Shown here piece after piece: positions 32,332 to 42,691 of a stretch of DNA of 64,000 nt. Source of the stretch: Pseudomonas putida (GTDB lineage Bacteria; Pseudomonadota; Gammaproteobacteria; Pseudomonadales; Pseudomonadaceae); NCBI RefSeq assembly GCF_005080685.1, contig NZ_CP039371.1, positions 310,001-374,000 on the forward strand. The letters are read 5' to 3'. The first letter of the stretch is position 1, and every line of letters begins with the position of its first letter. Both the position numbers and the translations under genes were made by a program. The notes beneath the pieces were generated by a model. It was not told the origin of the DNA and did not search any database. It saw nothing but the letters and a program-made list of their open reading frames with translations.

Positions 32332-34142
32332 GCCGACGTATCCTCCGAAGATTGCAGGTTGGCACCGGGCTTGGCCACGCGCAGGCGCAGGGTGAGCAAG
32401 GCGCCGCCTTCCGGGTGGTTGCCCATCAGCAGTTCGCCGCCCAAGGCCAGCATCAGGCTCTCGCAGATGGCCAGCCCCAGGCCCAGGCCCTGGGTGCGGG
32501 TCTTGGTGGTGAAGAACGGCTCCTTGGCGTGCTCCAGGGCCTGGCGGCTGAAGCCGGGGCCATTGTCACGGATGTACAGGTAGACGTCGTCTTCGCGTTT
32601 TTCGGCACTCAGCCAGAGCCTGCGCGGGTTGGCCTTTTCGGTCAGGGCGTCGAGGGCGTTGGCCAGCAGGTTGCCCAGCACCTGGCGCAGGCGGGTCTCG
32701 CCGGCCTGCACCCACAGGGTCGCTTCGGGCAGGTCGCGGATCAGCTCGACGGCCATCGCGCGCCGGCGCTTGGCGAGCAGGGCCAGGGCGTCGTCCAGTG
32801 CCGGTTGCAGCGCCACGCTCTCCGGCGCATGGCGATCGCGACGGGCGAAGGCGCGCAGATGGGCGATGATCGAGGCCATGCGTCCGGTCAGCTCGCCGAT
32901 CAGCTTGAGGTTGCCGCGCACGTCCTCGGTGCGTTGGTGGTCGAGCAGGATCTCGGCGTTTTCCGCATAGCTGCGGATTGCCGCCAGGGGCTGGTTGAGT
33001 TCGTGGCTGATGCTCGCCGACATGGTGCCCAGCACCGACAGCTTGCCGGCCTGGACCAGTTCGTCCTGGGCGCGCACCAGATCCTGCTGGGCGCTCTCGC
33101 GTTCGAGCACGGCGCTTTTCAGGCGTGTATTGAGCCCTTCGAGATCGGCGGTGCGCGCGGCCACGCGTTTTTCCAGCTCCTGGCGGCCCTTGGCTTCGAA
33201 ATCGATGCGATCGATGTAGTGGCGACGCCGCTGCATCAGCAGGCCGGCCAGCAGCATCAGCACCAGCAGCGTGGCACCGCCGATGGCCATCACCGTCTGT
33301 ACCGAGCGGTCGACCAACATGCGCGGTGCCAGGATGCTCACCTGCCAGCCGGTTTCCTTGATGTCGCGGCTCTGCGAGATCCAGGCGTCAGGGTTGAGCT
33401 GCAGCGGTTGCGGCGCCTGGGTCGGGTAGGGCTGGATGGCAATGATCGCCTGGCGCTCGGCCTCGGTCAGTGGGCGGGTGGCACGGAAACGCCACTCGGG
33501 CCGCGAGGTGAGCACGACCACGCCGTTGTTGTCGGTCAGCAGCAGTTGCTCTGGTGTGCGACCCCAGAGGGTTTCGGTGTGGTCGAGATCGACCTTGACC
33601 ACCAGCACGCCGATCACCCGCTCACGATCGCGGACCGCAGCGGCGAAGAAATAGCCGCGCTTGGCCGAGGTGGTGCCTTGGCCGAAGAAGCGGCCCAGGT
33701 GCCCGGCCATGGCCTCGTTGAAATAGGGGCGGAAGGCGAAGTTGCGCCCGACGAAACTGTCGTGCTTGTCCCAGTTGGAGGCGGCCAGGGTGTTGCCGCT
33801 GACGTCCATCAGGTACATCACCTCGGCGCCGGTCTGGTGGGCGATGTCCTTGAGCAGGCGGTTGGCGTTGGTCACCGCCTCGAGGCGGAACGGGTCGGCC
33901 AGCACGCCCCGCAGCGCCGGCAGGTCGCCGAGAATCTGCGGCAGGGTCTCGTAGCGGTGCAGGGTGCCGAGCAGGTTGGCGACGTACAGGTCGAGGGTCT
34001 GGCGGTTCTGCGAGGCCAGCTGATCCTGGTAATAGCGCTCGGCCAGATGGTGCACCGGCCAGAGCACTGGGGCCAGGCACAGGGCCAGGAGGGCAAGGCT
34101 GCGCCAGCGTGGGCGACGGGGAGGCGTGGGCTTTGCAATCAT
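32328..34142 (-). CDS. dctB: C4-dicarboxylate-type sensor histidine kinase
   Basis: 604 residues. TM helix 1 is at about 14-34 (SLALLALCLAPVLWPVHHLA), then a periplasmic double-Cache sensor to about 285, and TM2 near 290-310 (VMAIGGATLLVLMLLAGLLM). A coiled coil follows (KGRQELEKRVAARTADLEGL), then the H-box SASISHELNQPLAAIRSYAEN and the ATPase domain (LLANALDAL, DNGPGFS, TQGLGLGLAI). It is the first gene of the dctB-dctD-thioesterase unit, and ligand identity is inferred from orthology. Confidence 0.92.
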   Translation of the reverse strand: MIAKPTPPRRPRWRSLALLALCLAPVLWPVHHLAERYYQDQLASQNRQTLDLYVANLLGTLHRYETLPQILGDLPALRGVLADPFRLEAVTNANRLLKDIAHQTGAEVMYLMDVSGNTLAASNWDKHDSFVGRNFAFRPYFNEAMAGHLGRFFGQGTTSAKRGYFFAAAVRDRERVIGVLVVKVDLDHTETLWGRTPEQLLLTDNNGVVVLTSRPEWRFRATRPLTEAERQAIIAIQPYPTQAPQPLQLNPDAWISQSRDIKETGWQVSILAPRMLVDRSVQTVMAIGGATLLVLMLLAGLLMQRRRHYIDRIDFEAKGRQELEKRVAARTADLEGLNTRLKSAVLERESAQQDLVRAQDELVQAGKLSVLGTMSASISHELNQPLAAIRSYAENAEILLDHQRTEDVRGNLKLIGELTGRMASIIAHLRAFARRDRHAPESVALQPALDDALALLAKRRRAMAVELIRDLPEATLWVQAGETRLRQVLGNLLANALDALTEKANPRRLWLSAEKREDDVYLYIRDNGPGFSRQALEHAKEPFFTTKTRTQGLGLGLAICESLMLALGGELLMGNHPEGGALLTLRLRVAKPGANLQSSEDTSA

Positions 34143-34181
34143 CGGGTGGAATGCGCCAGAAGGGTCTGGCGCAATTATGCG

Positions 34182-35042
34182 CTACTTCAGGCAGTCGATC
34201 AGCGCCTGCTGCCAGTGAGGTTGGCTGACAGCCCACTCACGCGCCAGGCGAGAGCAGTCCAGTCGGGAGTTGAACGGCCGGCGCGCAGGCGTCGGGTACT
34301 CGCTGGACGGGATCGGCAGCAGCTCGGCGCACGGCAGGCCGCGGGCCTTGAGTTGCTCGCCGATGGCCTGGGCGAAGCCGAACCACGATGTTTCGCCTTG
34401 GGCGGTGAGGTGGTAGGTACCCCAGGCGCCGGCCTGGCCGCCCTGCCAGCGCTCGATCAGGGCACGGGTGCTGGCTGCGATGGTGCTGGCCCAGGTCGGT
34501 GCGCCGATCTGGTCGCTGACCACACGCAACTCGGGCTTCTCCTGCAGCAGGCGCTGCATGGTCAGCAGGAAGTTACGGCCATGCAGCGAATAGACCCAGC
34601 TGGTGCGCAGGATCAGGTGCTCGCCACCCACGGCAGCGATGGCCTGTTCACCGGCCAGCTTGCTGCGGCCATATACCCCCAACGGATTCGGTGCGTCGTC
34701 CTCGGTGTACGGGGCTGGCTTGTCGCCGTCGAACACATAGTCGGTGGAGTAGTGGATCAGCGGCACGCCCAGGCGGGCGGCTTCCTCGGCCAGTACTTGG
34801 GGGCTTTGGGCGTTGATCGCGAAGGCAAGCTCCGGCTCGCTCTCGGCCTGGTCCACCGCCGTGTGCGCGGCAGCGTTGATGATCAGGTCCGGAGCCAGTG
34901 CCCGCAGCGGCTCACGCAGGACCTGCGGCTGGGCCAGGTCGAGTTGGTCGCGACCGAGCACGTGCAGCTCACCGAGGCTGGCCAGTTCCGCTTGCAGGGC
35001 CTGGGCGACCTGGCCGTTGCGGCCACACACGAGGATCTTCAT
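34182..35042 (-). CDS. rmlD: dTDP-4-dehydrorhamnose reductase
   Basis: 286 residues. NAD(P)H site GRNGQVAQAL at 7-16; catalytic YxxxK in VYGRSKLAGEQ. It performs the last step to dTDP-L-rhamnose for LPS and rhamnolipid. It overlaps rmlC by 4 bases and is the final gene of the rmlBACD operon; in P. aeruginosa the order is rmlBDAC, so the gene order differs. Confidence 0.95.
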   Translation of the reverse strand: MKILVCGRNGQVAQALQAELASLGELHVLGRDQLDLAQPQVLREPLRALAPDLIINAAAHTAVDQAESEPELAFAINAQSPQVLAEEAARLGVPLIHYSTDYVFDGDKPAPYTEDDAPNPLGVYGRSKLAGEQAIAAVGGEHLILRTSWVYSLHGRNFLLTMQRLLQEKPELRVVSDQIGAPTWASTIAASTRALIERWQGGQAGAWGTYHLTAQGETSWFGFAQAIGEQLKARGLPCAELLPIPSSEYPTPARRPFNSRLDCSRLAREWAVSQPHWQQALIDCLK

Positions 35043-35584
35043 GGGAACAGCTCCGCGTCCTTGAACAACACGCCGGCCTGGTCCTTGGCCGACAGCTGCG
35101 GTTGCTCGGCCAGCTCCCAGTCGATTGCCAGGGTCGGGTCATCCCAACGGATGCAGCGTTCGGCAGCCGGGTTGTAGTAGTCGGTGGTCTTGTACAGGAA
35201 TTCGGCCGACTCGCTCAGCACCACGAAACCGTGGGCGAAACCTGCCGGCACCCAAAGTTGCCGGTGGTTGTCGGCGGACAGGCGTACGGCGACCCACTGG
35301 CCGAAGGTCGGCGAGCTCTTGCGGATGTCCACGGCGACGTCCAGCACTTCGCCCTGGACCACGCGCACCAGCTTGCCCTGGGCGTTTTGCAGTTGGTAGT
35401 GCAGGCCGCGCAGCACGCCTTTCTGCGAGCGCGAGTGGTTGTCCTGGACGAATTCCACGTCGACGCCGGTCTGTTCGGCGAAGGCGCGGGCGTTGAAGCT
35501 TTCGAAGAAGAAGCCGCGGCTGTCGCCGAACACCTTGGGTTCGATGATCACGACATCGGCAATGGCGGTCTTGATGGTGTTCAT
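35039..35584 (-). CDS. rmlC: dTDP-4-dehydrorhamnose 3,5-epimerase
   Basis: 181 residues of the RmlC cupin family. Active-site elements GLHYQ (catalytic His in [19 protein letters not shown]) and [15 protein letters not shown] are present. It overlaps both neighbours by 4 bases. Epimerises C3 and C5 of dTDP-4-keto-6-deoxyglucose. Confidence 0.96.
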   Translation of the reverse strand: MNTIKTAIADVVIIEPKVFGDSRGFFFESFNARAFAEQTGVDVEFVQDNHSRSQKGVLRGLHYQLQNAQGKLVRVVQGEVLDVAVDIRKSSPTFGQWVAVRLSADNHRQLWVPAGFAHGFVVLSESAEFLYKTTDYYNPAAERCIRWDDPTLAIDWELAEQPQLSAKDQAGVLFKDAELFP

Positions 35585-36456
35585 GCGTGCTCTTTCGCCA
35601 GGGTGTGGAGGTACTGACCGTAACCGGTCTTCTTCAGGTCTTCGGCCTTGGCCAGCAGCTGTTCGCGGCTGATCCAGCCCTTCTGGAAGGCGATTTCTTC
35701 CAGGCAGGCCACTTTAAGGCCCTGGCGGTGCTCGATGGTCTGCACGTACTGCGACGCTTCCAGCAGGCTGTCGTGGGTGCCGGTGTCGAGCCAGGCGAAG
35801 CCACGGCCGAAGCGCTCGACGCGCAGGTCGCCGCGCTGCAGGTAGGCATTGTTGACGTCGGTGATCTCCAGCTCGCCGCGTGGCGACGGCTTGATGCCCT
35901 TGGCGATCTGGACCACGTCGTTGTCGTAGAAGTACAGGCCGGTGACGGCGTAGCTGGACTTCGGCTCGAGCGGTTTTTCCTCGATCGACAGGGCAGTGCC
36001 CTGGTCGTCGAACTCCACCACGCCGAAGCGCTCGGGGTCCTTGATCCAGTAACCGAAGATGGTGGCTCCGGAAGGTTGGCGCACAGCCCGCAAAAGCTGC
36101 TCGCTGAAACCTTGGCCATGGAAAATGTTGTCACCAAGGATCAGGCATACCGAGTCGTTACCGATGAATGTTTCTCCGATCAGGAAGGCCTGGGCCAAGC
36201 CGTCTGGAGAGGGTTGTTCGGCGTAGCTGACGTTGAGGCCGAATTGATTACCGTCACCGAACAACTGGCGGTACTGGGGCAGGTCTCGAGGGGTAGAGAT
36301 GAGCAAGATGTCACGGATACCGGCCAGCATCAGCACCGAGATCGGGTAATAGATCATCGGTTTGTCGTAGATCGGCAGCAGTTGCTTGGAAACACCGAGA
36401 GTGATGGGGTGAAGACGGGTGCCGGAGCCGCCCGCCAGGACGATGCCTTTGGTCAT
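35581..36456 (-). CDS. rmlA: Glucose-1-phosphate thymidylyltransferase
   Basis: 291 residues. N-terminal nucleotidyltransferase motif [16 protein letters not shown], metal site LGDNIFHG, and [16 protein letters not shown] near the C-terminus. The first enzyme of the dTDP-rhamnose route. The start ATG 36456 overlaps the rmlB stop as ATGA; an upstream in-frame extension would run back into rmlB. Confidence 0.97.
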   Translation of the reverse strand: MTKGIVLAGGSGTRLHPITLGVSKQLLPIYDKPMIYYPISVLMLAGIRDILLISTPRDLPQYRQLFGDGNQFGLNVSYAEQPSPDGLAQAFLIGETFIGNDSVCLILGDNIFHGQGFSEQLLRAVRQPSGATIFGYWIKDPERFGVVEFDDQGTALSIEEKPLEPKSSYAVTGLYFYDNDVVQIAKGIKPSPRGELEITDVNNAYLQRGDLRVERFGRGFAWLDTGTHDSLLEASQYVQTIEHRQGLKVACLEEIAFQKGWISREQLLAKAEDLKKTGYGQYLHTLAKEHA

Positions 36457-37535
36457 GCGATCAGATCGTTTAAGTCGGAGTTGGCCAAGGGGGCCCCTTG
36501 GTAGCGGCCATCCTGGACATGCCTGCACCATTCGAGGTTTTCGAGGTACCACTGCACGGTCTTGCGCAGGCCGGTCTCGAAGGTTTCTTCAGGCGTCCAG
36601 CCCAGTTCGCGTTCGATCTTGCTCGCATCGATGGCGTAGCGTAGGTCGTGGCCGGGGCGGTCCTGGACGAAGGTGATCAGGTCGGCATAGTTTGCCACAC
36701 CGGCTGGGCGCACGGGTGCCAGCTCCTCGAGCAGCGTGCAGATGCTGCGGACTACATCGATGTTCTGCTGTTCGTTGTGGCCCCCGATATTGTACGTCTC
36801 GCCAACCTTGCCCTTGGTGACCACGCTTAGTAGGGCCTGGGCGTGGTCTTCGACGAACAGCCAATCGCGCACTTGCAGGCCGTTGCCGTAAACGGGCAGG
36901 GGCTTGCCCGCCAGGGCGTTGAGGATGATCAGCGGGATGAGCTTTTCCGGGAACTGGAACGGGCCGTAGTTGTTCGAGCAGTTGGTCAGTAGCACCGGTA
37001 GGTCGTAGGTGCGGTGCCAGGCACGGACCAGATGGTCGGATGCCGCCTTGCTGGCCGAATACGGCGAGCTCGGCGCGTAGGGGGTGGTCTCGGTGAACAG
37101 GTCGTCGACGCCGTGCAGGTCGCCATACACCTCGTCGGTGGAGATATGGTGGAAGCGAAAGGCCTGGCGCTTGTCCGCAGGCTGACGATTCCACCAGGCG
37201 CGAGTGGCTTCGAGCAGGGCGTAGGTACCGACGATGTTGGTCTGGATGAACGCTGCCGGGCCATCGATTGAACGGTCGACATGCGACTCGGCCGCCAAAT
37301 GCATGATCGCATCTGGCTGGAAGCGCTCCAGCAACGCTGCGACGGTGCTCTGATCGGATATATCCGCCTTTACGAATTCGTAGCGACTGTTGCCCGCAAT
37401 GCGCTGCAGTGATTCGAGGTTGCCCGCGTAGGTCAGTTTGTCGAGGTTGAGCACCTCATGCTCGGTGTGCTCGATCAGATGACGAATCAGGGCCGAACCG
37501 ATGAAGCCGGCTCCCCCGGTAACGAGGATGCGCAT
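36453..37535 (-). CDS. rmlB: dTDP-glucose 4,6-dehydratase
   Basis: 360 residues, SDR fold. NAD site [14 protein letters not shown], substrate loop [15 protein letters not shown], catalytic [12 protein letters not shown]. First gene of rmlBACD. ATG 37535 (MRILVTGG) was chosen over an upstream TTG. The promoter should lie in the 175-bp divergent gap with the aminotransferase fusion gene. Confidence 0.97.
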   Translation of the reverse strand: MRILVTGGAGFIGSALIRHLIEHTEHEVLNLDKLTYAGNLESLQRIAGNSRYEFVKADISDQSTVAALLERFQPDAIMHLAAESHVDRSIDGPAAFIQTNIVGTYALLEATRAWWNRQPADKRQAFRFHHISTDEVYGDLHGVDDLFTETTPYAPSSPYSASKAASDHLVRAWHRTYDLPVLLTNCSNNYGPFQFPEKLIPLIILNALAGKPLPVYGNGLQVRDWLFVEDHAQALLSVVTKGKVGETYNIGGHNEQQNIDVVRSICTLLEELAPVRPAGVANYADLITFVQDRPGHDLRYAIDASKIERELGWTPEETFETGLRKTVQWYLENLEWCRHVQDGRYQGAPLANSDLNDLIA

Positions 37536-37710
37536 GTGCAATTGCCTTTGGCCAAGAGGTTTGTGCTTAACCAGCCTAGCTTGTCGGCTGCGGATCCCCT
37601 AGGCAAGTTATTGCTGCACCGTGTGTCCGACGCCTGGTTGCAAACCTCCACTTGTTTATTGGCCTCGCTAATGGCGATATATGCGGAAAAAAGACCGAGG
37701 TCCCCCGTTC

Positions 37711-40611
37711 ATGCCGCTCCACACCCTGATCCAGCGTTCCAGCCAGCCCAGTCCTTCGCTCAGCGAGGCCCAGGCGCATGCCCTGCTGCGGGCGCATTAC
37801 GATCTGGCGGGTAGCTTGCAGTCACTGGGCAGCCAGCAGGACCTCAACTTCAAGCTCGACAGCGACCAGGGTCGGTTCGTGCTCAAGGTCTGCCACGCAA
37901 GCTATGCCCAGGTCGAACTCGAGGCGCAGCACGCCGCACTGGCCTACCTGCGTGCCCAGGGCCTGCCGGTGCCGGCGGTGCGCAGTGCACGCGACGGCCA
38001 GGCGCTGCTGGCCGTGGAGGTGGACGGCCAGGCCCTGCGTGCGCGGCTGCTCGACTACATCGACGGCCAGTCGCTGACCCGCCTCACGCACATGCCGTCA
38101 CGGCTGATGGCCGAACTCGGCGAGCTGTGCGCCCGGGTCGACAAGGCCCTGGCAGGCTTCGATCATCCAGGCCTGGTGCGTACGCTGCAGTGGGACCCGC
38201 AACATGCCCAGGCGCTGATCGCCCACCTGCTTCCAGGTTTGCAGGACGCGACCAAGCGCAGCCGCGTCTTGCAGGCGACGCAGATCGCAGCCGAGCGCCT
38301 GGCGCCGCTGGCCGCGCAACTGCCTAGCCAGGCCGTGCACCTGGACATCACCGATGACAACGCCGTGTGGGCCCGCGATAGCGAACGCCAGTGGCAACTG
38401 CAGGGGGTGATCGATTTCGGCGACCTGCTGCGCACCTGGCGCGTCGCCGACCTATCGGTGACCTGCGCGGCGCTGCTGCACCACGCCGAGGGCGATCCGC
38501 TGCGCATCCTGCCTGCCGTGGCCGCCTATCACGCCTGCAACCCGCTCACCGAGGCCGAGCTGCGTGCCTTGTGGCCGCTGGTGCTGAACCGCGCCGCAGT
38601 GCTGGTACTGAGCAGCGAGCAGCAACTGGCGGTGGAGCCTGGCAACCAGTACATCCTCGACAACATCGCCCATGAATGGGAAATATTCGACACCGCCACG
38701 GCAGTGCCTTGCGCGTTGATGGAAGCGGCCATCCTGCAGGTTGCCGGGTTCACCGCCGAATCTCCTGCCTTGCTCGATTGCCTGCCCTTGCTCCCAGCGT
38801 TGGCCGGCCAGCCCGTGGCGCGGCTCGACCTGGGTGTGCTCAGCCCACACTACGAGGCTGGCAACTGGGAGCAACCCGGGTTCGACCGGCACCTGCTGCT
38901 GGCGCAGCCCGCGCCGGCGTGCACCCTGCATGGCCAATACCGCCTCTCGCAAACCCATGTCGACCGCCCGGACGAACCGGCCACCTGCGCTTTGGGCGTG
39001 GAGTTGCACGTGCAACCCGGCACGGCGCTGCAAGCGCCACAGGACGGCACCTGGCAGCGTACCGGCGAAGGCCGTGGTTGCCTGCGCAGCGCCGGCTGGA
39101 GCCTGTGGCTGAGCGGCCTGGAGCAGGCTCCGGAAGACGGCGCGGCGATTACCCGGGGCCAGTCATTGGGCAGCGCCTCGGCCATTCTCGGCGTGCAGCT
39201 GTGCGGAGCGCCGCAGGTGCAGCCACCTTCCTTCGCCAAGCCGTCGCATGCCGCCGCTTGGCTGGCCCTGTGTCCATCGCCAGCCGCATTGCTGGGCTTC
39301 GATTGCGACGCCGAGCCACTGCAAGACCCGGCGCAATTGCTGGCGCGCCGCGATGCCAGCTTCGCTCGCTCGCAGAAGCACTACTACGCCCAGCCGCCGC
39401 ACATCGAGCGCGGTTGGCGCAACTACCTGATCGACATGCAGGGCCGCTCGTACCTCGACATGCTCAACAACGTCGCGGTACTCGGCCATGGTCACCCGCG
39501 CATGGCCGCCGAATCGGCGCGGCAGTGGTCGCTGCTCAACACCAATTCGCGCTTCCACTACGCGGCCATCGCCGAGTTCTCCGAGCGCCTGCTGGCCCTG
39601 GCACCGCCCGGCTTCGACCGGGTGTTCCTGGTCAACAGTGGCACCGAGGCCAACGACCTGGCCATTCGCCTGGCCTGGGCCTTCAGCGGCGGGCGTGACC
39701 TGCTCAGCGTGCTGGAGGCCTACCACGGCTGGTCGGTGGCCACCGACGCCATCTCCACGTCGATCGCCGACAACCCGCAGGCCCTGGAGACGAGGCCGGA
39801 CTGGGTGCATCCGGTAGAGGCACCCAATACCTTCCGTGGTCGCTACCGCGGTGCCGACAGCGCCGCCGAGTACCTGCGCGATGTCGAGGCCAAGCTCGCC
39901 GACCTCGACGCCCGAGGCCGCCAGCTGGCAGGGATGATCTGCGAGCCGGTATACGGCAACGCCGGTGGCATCTCGCTGCCCGCCGGTTACCTGCGTGAGG
40001 CCTACGCCCAGGTGCGAGCACGGGGTGGCGTGTGCATCGCCGATGAGGTTCAGGTGGGCTACGGCCGCCTCGGCGAGTACTTCTGGGGCTTCGAGGAACA
40101 AGGCGTGGTGCCCGATATCATCACCATGGCCAAGGGCATGGGTAACGGCCAGCCGCTGGGTGCGGTGATCACTCGCCGCGAGATCGCCGAGGCGCTGGAG
40201 GCCGAGGGTTACTTCTTCTCGTCGGCTGGCGGCAGCCCGGTGAGCTGCCGGATCGGCATCGCCGTGCTGGATGTCATGCAGGAGGAGGGGCTGTGGCAGA
40301 ACACGCGGGAAACCGGGGCCTACTTCAAGGCTCGCCTGCAGGCCTTGGTCGATAAACATCCGCTTGCCGGTGCAGCCCACGGCTCGGGGTTCTACCTGGG
40401 CCTGGAACTGGTGCGCGACCGCCAGACCCTGGAGCCGGCCACGCAGGAAACCCAATTGCTGTGCAACCGCCTACGCGACCTGGGCATCTTCATGCAGCCG
40501 ACTGGCGACTACCTGAACATCCTCAAGATCAAGCCGCCGATGTGCACCACCCGCACTAGCGTGGATCATTTCGTCGACAGCGTAGACCGCGTCCTGTCAG
40601 AAGGTCTCTAA
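37711..40611 (+). CDS. Kinase-like / M23-like / class III aminotransferase fusion
   Basis: 966 residues with three parts. Residues ~20-330: aminoglycoside/homoserine-kinase-like (APH) fold, with DITDDNAVWA and GVIDFGDLLRTWRVADL resembling the Brenner and DFG-like motifs. About 400-540: M23 peptidase/lysostaphin-like beta domain without recognisable HxH catalytic residues, so probably structural. About 545-966: class III PLP aminotransferase (VAVLGHGHPRM, NSGTEANDLAIRLA, IADEVQVGYGRLG, and the PLP lysine in ITMAKGMGNGQPLGAV). Related fusions act on amino-alcohol phosphates such as phosphoethanolamine or hydroxylysine phosphate. It lies just before aguA. Start 37711 rather than 37681 is a judgement; neither has a good ribosome site. 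Confidence 0.88.
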   Translation: MPLHTLIQRSSQPSPSLSEAQAHALLRAHYDLAGSLQSLGSQQDLNFKLDSDQGRFVLKVCHASYAQVELEAQHAALAYLRAQGLPVPAVRSARDGQALLAVEVDGQALRARLLDYIDGQSLTRLTHMPSRLMAELGELCARVDKALAGFDHPGLVRTLQWDPQHAQALIAHLLPGLQDATKRSRVLQATQIAAERLAPLAAQLPSQAVHLDITDDNAVWARDSERQWQLQGVIDFGDLLRTWRVADLSVTCAALLHHAEGDPLRILPAVAAYHACNPLTEAELRALWPLVLNRAAVLVLSSEQQLAVEPGNQYILDNIAHEWEIFDTATAVPCALMEAAILQVAGFTAESPALLDCLPLLPALAGQPVARLDLGVLSPHYEAGNWEQPGFDRHLLLAQPAPACTLHGQYRLSQTHVDRPDEPATCALGVELHVQPGTALQAPQDGTWQRTGEGRGCLRSAGWSLWLSGLEQAPEDGAAITRGQSLGSASAILGVQLCGAPQVQPPSFAKPSHAAAWLALCPSPAALLGFDCDAEPLQDPAQLLARRDASFARSQKHYYAQPPHIERGWRNYLIDMQGRSYLDMLNNVAVLGHGHPRMAAESARQWSLLNTNSRFHYAAIAEFSERLLALAPPGFDRVFLVNSGTEANDLAIRLAWAFSGGRDLLSVLEAYHGWSVATDAISTSIADNPQALETRPDWVHPVEAPNTFRGRYRGADSAAEYLRDVEAKLADLDARGRQLAGMICEPVYGNAGGISLPAGYLREAYAQVRARGGVCIADEVQVGYGRLGEYFWGFEEQGVVPDIITMAKGMGNGQPLGAVITRREIAEALEAEGYFFSSAGGSPVSCRIGIAVLDVMQEEGLWQNTRETGAYFKARLQALVDKHPLAGAAHGSGFYLGLELVRDRQTLEPATQETQLLCNRLRDLGIFMQPTGDYLNILKIKPPMCTTRTSVDHFVDSVDRVLSEGL

Positions 40612-40620
40612 CCTTCTATC

Positions 40621-40661
40621 GCCGCATATGCCGATTGTTATCGGTATATGCGGCTATTTTT
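40621..40661 (+). terminator. Terminator after the aminotransferase fusion
   Basis: A 15-bp stem with one wobble (40621-40635 with 40640-40654) and a 4-nt loop is followed by TATTTTTAT, 9 bp after the stop. Confidence 0.9.
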
Positions 40662-40695
40662 ATAGATAAATAATCAATCAATTTGCTTCAAATAT

Positions 40696-40707
40696 CGATA
40701 TATATCG
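40696..40707. promoter_or_regulatory. AT-rich palindrome upstream of aguA
   Basis: CGATATATATCG is a perfect 12-bp palindrome inside a longer AT-rich dyad (ATATCGATATATATCGGATA), 120 bp before aguA. It could be an operator or a promoter element. The regulator is unknown. Confidence 0.35.
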
Positions 40708-40826
40708 GATATAAAGGGCTTATCCTGAGGCGCTTGTCGCGCCGGCAGAACTGACGCACTGCGCTGCTATCCAATCGACCAACGACCTGGTGCGGATCGA
40801 CACCGGGCCTTCGCAGAGGTTTATCG

Positions 40827-41933
40827 ATGAAAACCCTCAATTCCACGCCCCGTGCCGATGGCTTCCACATGCCCGCCGAGTGGGCACCGCAGAGCCAGGT
40901 CTGGATGGTCTGGCCTGAGCGTTCGGACAACTGGCGCCTGGGTGGCAAGCCGGCCCAAGCGGCGCACCTGACCCTGGCCAAGGCCATCGCCCGCTTCGAG
41001 CCGGTGACCGTGGCGGTGTCCGCAGGCCAATACGAAAACGCCCGTCGCCAACTCGACCTGCCCAATATCCGTGTGGTCGAGATCAGCAACGACGACGCCT
41101 GGGTACGCGATACCGGCCCGACCTTCGTCATCAACGACCACGGCGAGGTACGCGGCGTGGACTGGGCATTCAACGCCTGGGGTGGTTTCGACGGCGGGCT
41201 GTATGCGCCGTGGAACCGTGACGAGGAACTGGCTGCCAAGGTGCTGGAAATGGAACGCTGCCAGCGCTACCACACCGAGGGCTTCGTGCTCGAAGGCGGC
41301 TCGATCCACGTCGACGGCGAGGGCACGCTGATCACCACCGAGGAATGCCTGCTCAACCGCAACCGCAACCCGCACCTCGATCGCGAGCAGATCGAAGCCA
41401 TCCTGCGTGACCATCTGGCCGTCGACACCATCGTCTGGCTGCCCGACGGCCTGTACAACGACGAGACCGACGGCCACGTCGACAACTTCTGCTGTTACGT
41501 AGCGCCAGGCGAAGTGTTACTGGCCTGGACCGATGATTCCAACGACCCCAACTACGCGCGCTGCCACGCAGCCTACGAGGTGTTGAAAAACACCCGCGAT
41601 GCCAAGGGCCGTGAGTTCGTGGTGCACAAGATGCCGATTCCAGGCCCCTTGTACGCCACCGAAGAGGAGTGCGCGGGCGTCGACCAGGTGCAAGGCAGCC
41701 AGGAACGCGACCCATCGGTGCGTCTGGCCGGCTCCTACGTCAACTTCCTGATCGTCAATGGCGGCATCATCGCGCCGAGCTTCGATGACCCGGCGGACGC
41801 CGAAGCCAGAGCGATTCTGGCGAGGATCTTCCCTAACCATGAAGTGGTGATGATCCCCGGTCGTGAGCTGCTGCTCGGGGGTGGCAACATTCACTGCCTG
41901 ACCCAGCAGCAGCCGGCACCGGCCAAGCGCTGA
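40827..41933 (+). CDS. aguA: Agmatine deiminase
   Basis: 368 residues. Converts agmatine to N-carbamoylputrescine in the arginine decarboxylase route to putrescine. Family motifs: [57 protein letters not shown], and the nucleophilic cysteine in [13 protein letters not shown]. The usual partner aguB is not in the window. Confidence 0.97.
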   Translation: MKTLNSTPRADGFHMPAEWAPQSQVWMVWPERSDNWRLGGKPAQAAHLTLAKAIARFEPVTVAVSAGQYENARRQLDLPNIRVVEISNDDAWVRDTGPTFVINDHGEVRGVDWAFNAWGGFDGGLYAPWNRDEELAAKVLEMERCQRYHTEGFVLEGGSIHVDGEGTLITTEECLLNRNRNPHLDREQIEAILRDHLAVDTIVWLPDGLYNDETDGHVDNFCCYVAPGEVLLAWTDDSNDPNYARCHAAYEVLKNTRDAKGREFVVHKMPIPGPLYATEEECAGVDQVQGSQERDPSVRLAGSYVNFLIVNGGIIAPSFDDPADAEARAILARIFPNHEVVMIPGRELLLGGGNIHCLTQQQPAPAKR

Positions 41934-41949
41934 CGGCCTCCCTGCCGCG

Positions 41950-41979
41950 AAAAAGGCCCGTCCATGGACGGGCCTTTTT
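41950..41979. terminator. Terminator of aguA
   Basis: A perfect inverted repeat of 15 bp per arm, AAAAAGGCCCGTCCA and its complement, with T5 at the end; bidirectional in principle. Confidence 0.93.
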
Positions 41980-41992
41980 GTTTGGGCGACAT

Positions 41993-42004
41993 CTGGTATA
42001 CCAG
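41993..42004. promoter_or_regulatory. CTGGTATACCAG palindrome, GntR/FadR-type operator candidate
   Basis: A perfect 12-bp palindrome lies 105 bp ahead of a small gene. CTGGTATACCAG-like sites are typical of FCD-type GntR regulators (family knowledge). No GntR gene is close by. Confidence 0.4.
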
Positions 42005-42108
42005 GATGGCATACGTTTTGTATTGTTTTTTCAAGCAGATACGGCACCCCGTACTGTAACAATGACGACGTAAGTTAGCCGCTCACGGCCCAGGGAGTAC
42101 GTGTAGAG

Positions 42109-42306
42109 ATGAACGCCGCAAGTGAGTCGGTTTTGCCCCCATCGGCAATGAATCCTCAATCGCTCAAAATCTTGACGCAGTGGTTGAAGCACCATGGATG
42201 CAAACGGGTCAGGACGACCGACCCCCGACGTCTGCTTGACGGGCGTTACCCGCAAGGTCTGCTCAGCGATGCTGAGCTCGAGGCCCTGCAGGCAGTCTGG
42301 CGCTGA
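42109..42306 (+). CDS. Small conserved-looking protein, unknown function
   Basis: 65 residues, MNAASESVLPPSAMNPQSLK at the start, then a compact basic helical domain (ILTQWLKHHGCKRVRTTDPRRLLDGRYPQGLLSDAELEALQAVWR). The gene has its own 175-bp upstream region and a good terminator, which argues that it is real. AGTACGTGTAGAG precedes the ATG. No function recognised. Confidence 0.65.
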   Translation: MNAASESVLPPSAMNPQSLKILTQWLKHHGCKRVRTTDPRRLLDGRYPQGLLSDAELEALQAVWR

Positions 42307-42328
42307 TTCCAGCCGCTGCCGACGCACA

Positions 42329-42360
42329 AACGCCACCGCCCAAGCGGTGGCGTTTTCGTT
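42329..42360 (+). terminator. Terminator of the 65-residue protein gene
   Basis: A perfect 11-bp stem AACGCCACCGC / GCGGTGGCGTT with loop CCAA is followed by TTCGTTT, 22 bp after the stop. Confidence 0.85.
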
Positions 42361-42564
42361 TGTGGCTCAAGGCTTTTCCAGGGCCTGCCCTGTTGTAGGA
42401 CAAAATGCTCTGGGCCTGTCGGAAACATGCGACAAAATGCACCGACCTAAAGCGAAAATTTGGTTATATCAACCTGCATTTCACGAGTTTTTGACATTTG
42501 TAATCACACGCGGCTAGGATTCGGCCAACGCCTGCTGGCCAACACTTGGCCATGCTGCTGTTCA

Positions 42565-42595
42565 AGGCCCGCTGCGCACGTTCCAGCGGGCTTTT
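42565..42595 (+). terminator. Terminator-like hairpin in the leader of the porin gene
   Basis: GCCCGCTG pairs with CAGCGGGC around a 9-nt loop, followed by TTTT, 97 bp ahead of the porin ATG. It could be an attenuator or the end of an unannotated short transcript starting after 42360. Confidence 0.5.
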
Positions 42596-42691
42596 CAGTT
42601 CGGATCCGCATAGCGTCGAAGCCTACGAAAGGGGCGTTGGTTCCCGGCGTCATTTTGCAGCGCGTTTTTGATTACGAAATAAGGAAAAAAA

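Noticed and set aside
32316..35177. 953-codon plus-strand frame across dctB and rmlD
   Set aside because: Shadow frame of two well-supported genes; low-complexity Q/G/A/H composition.
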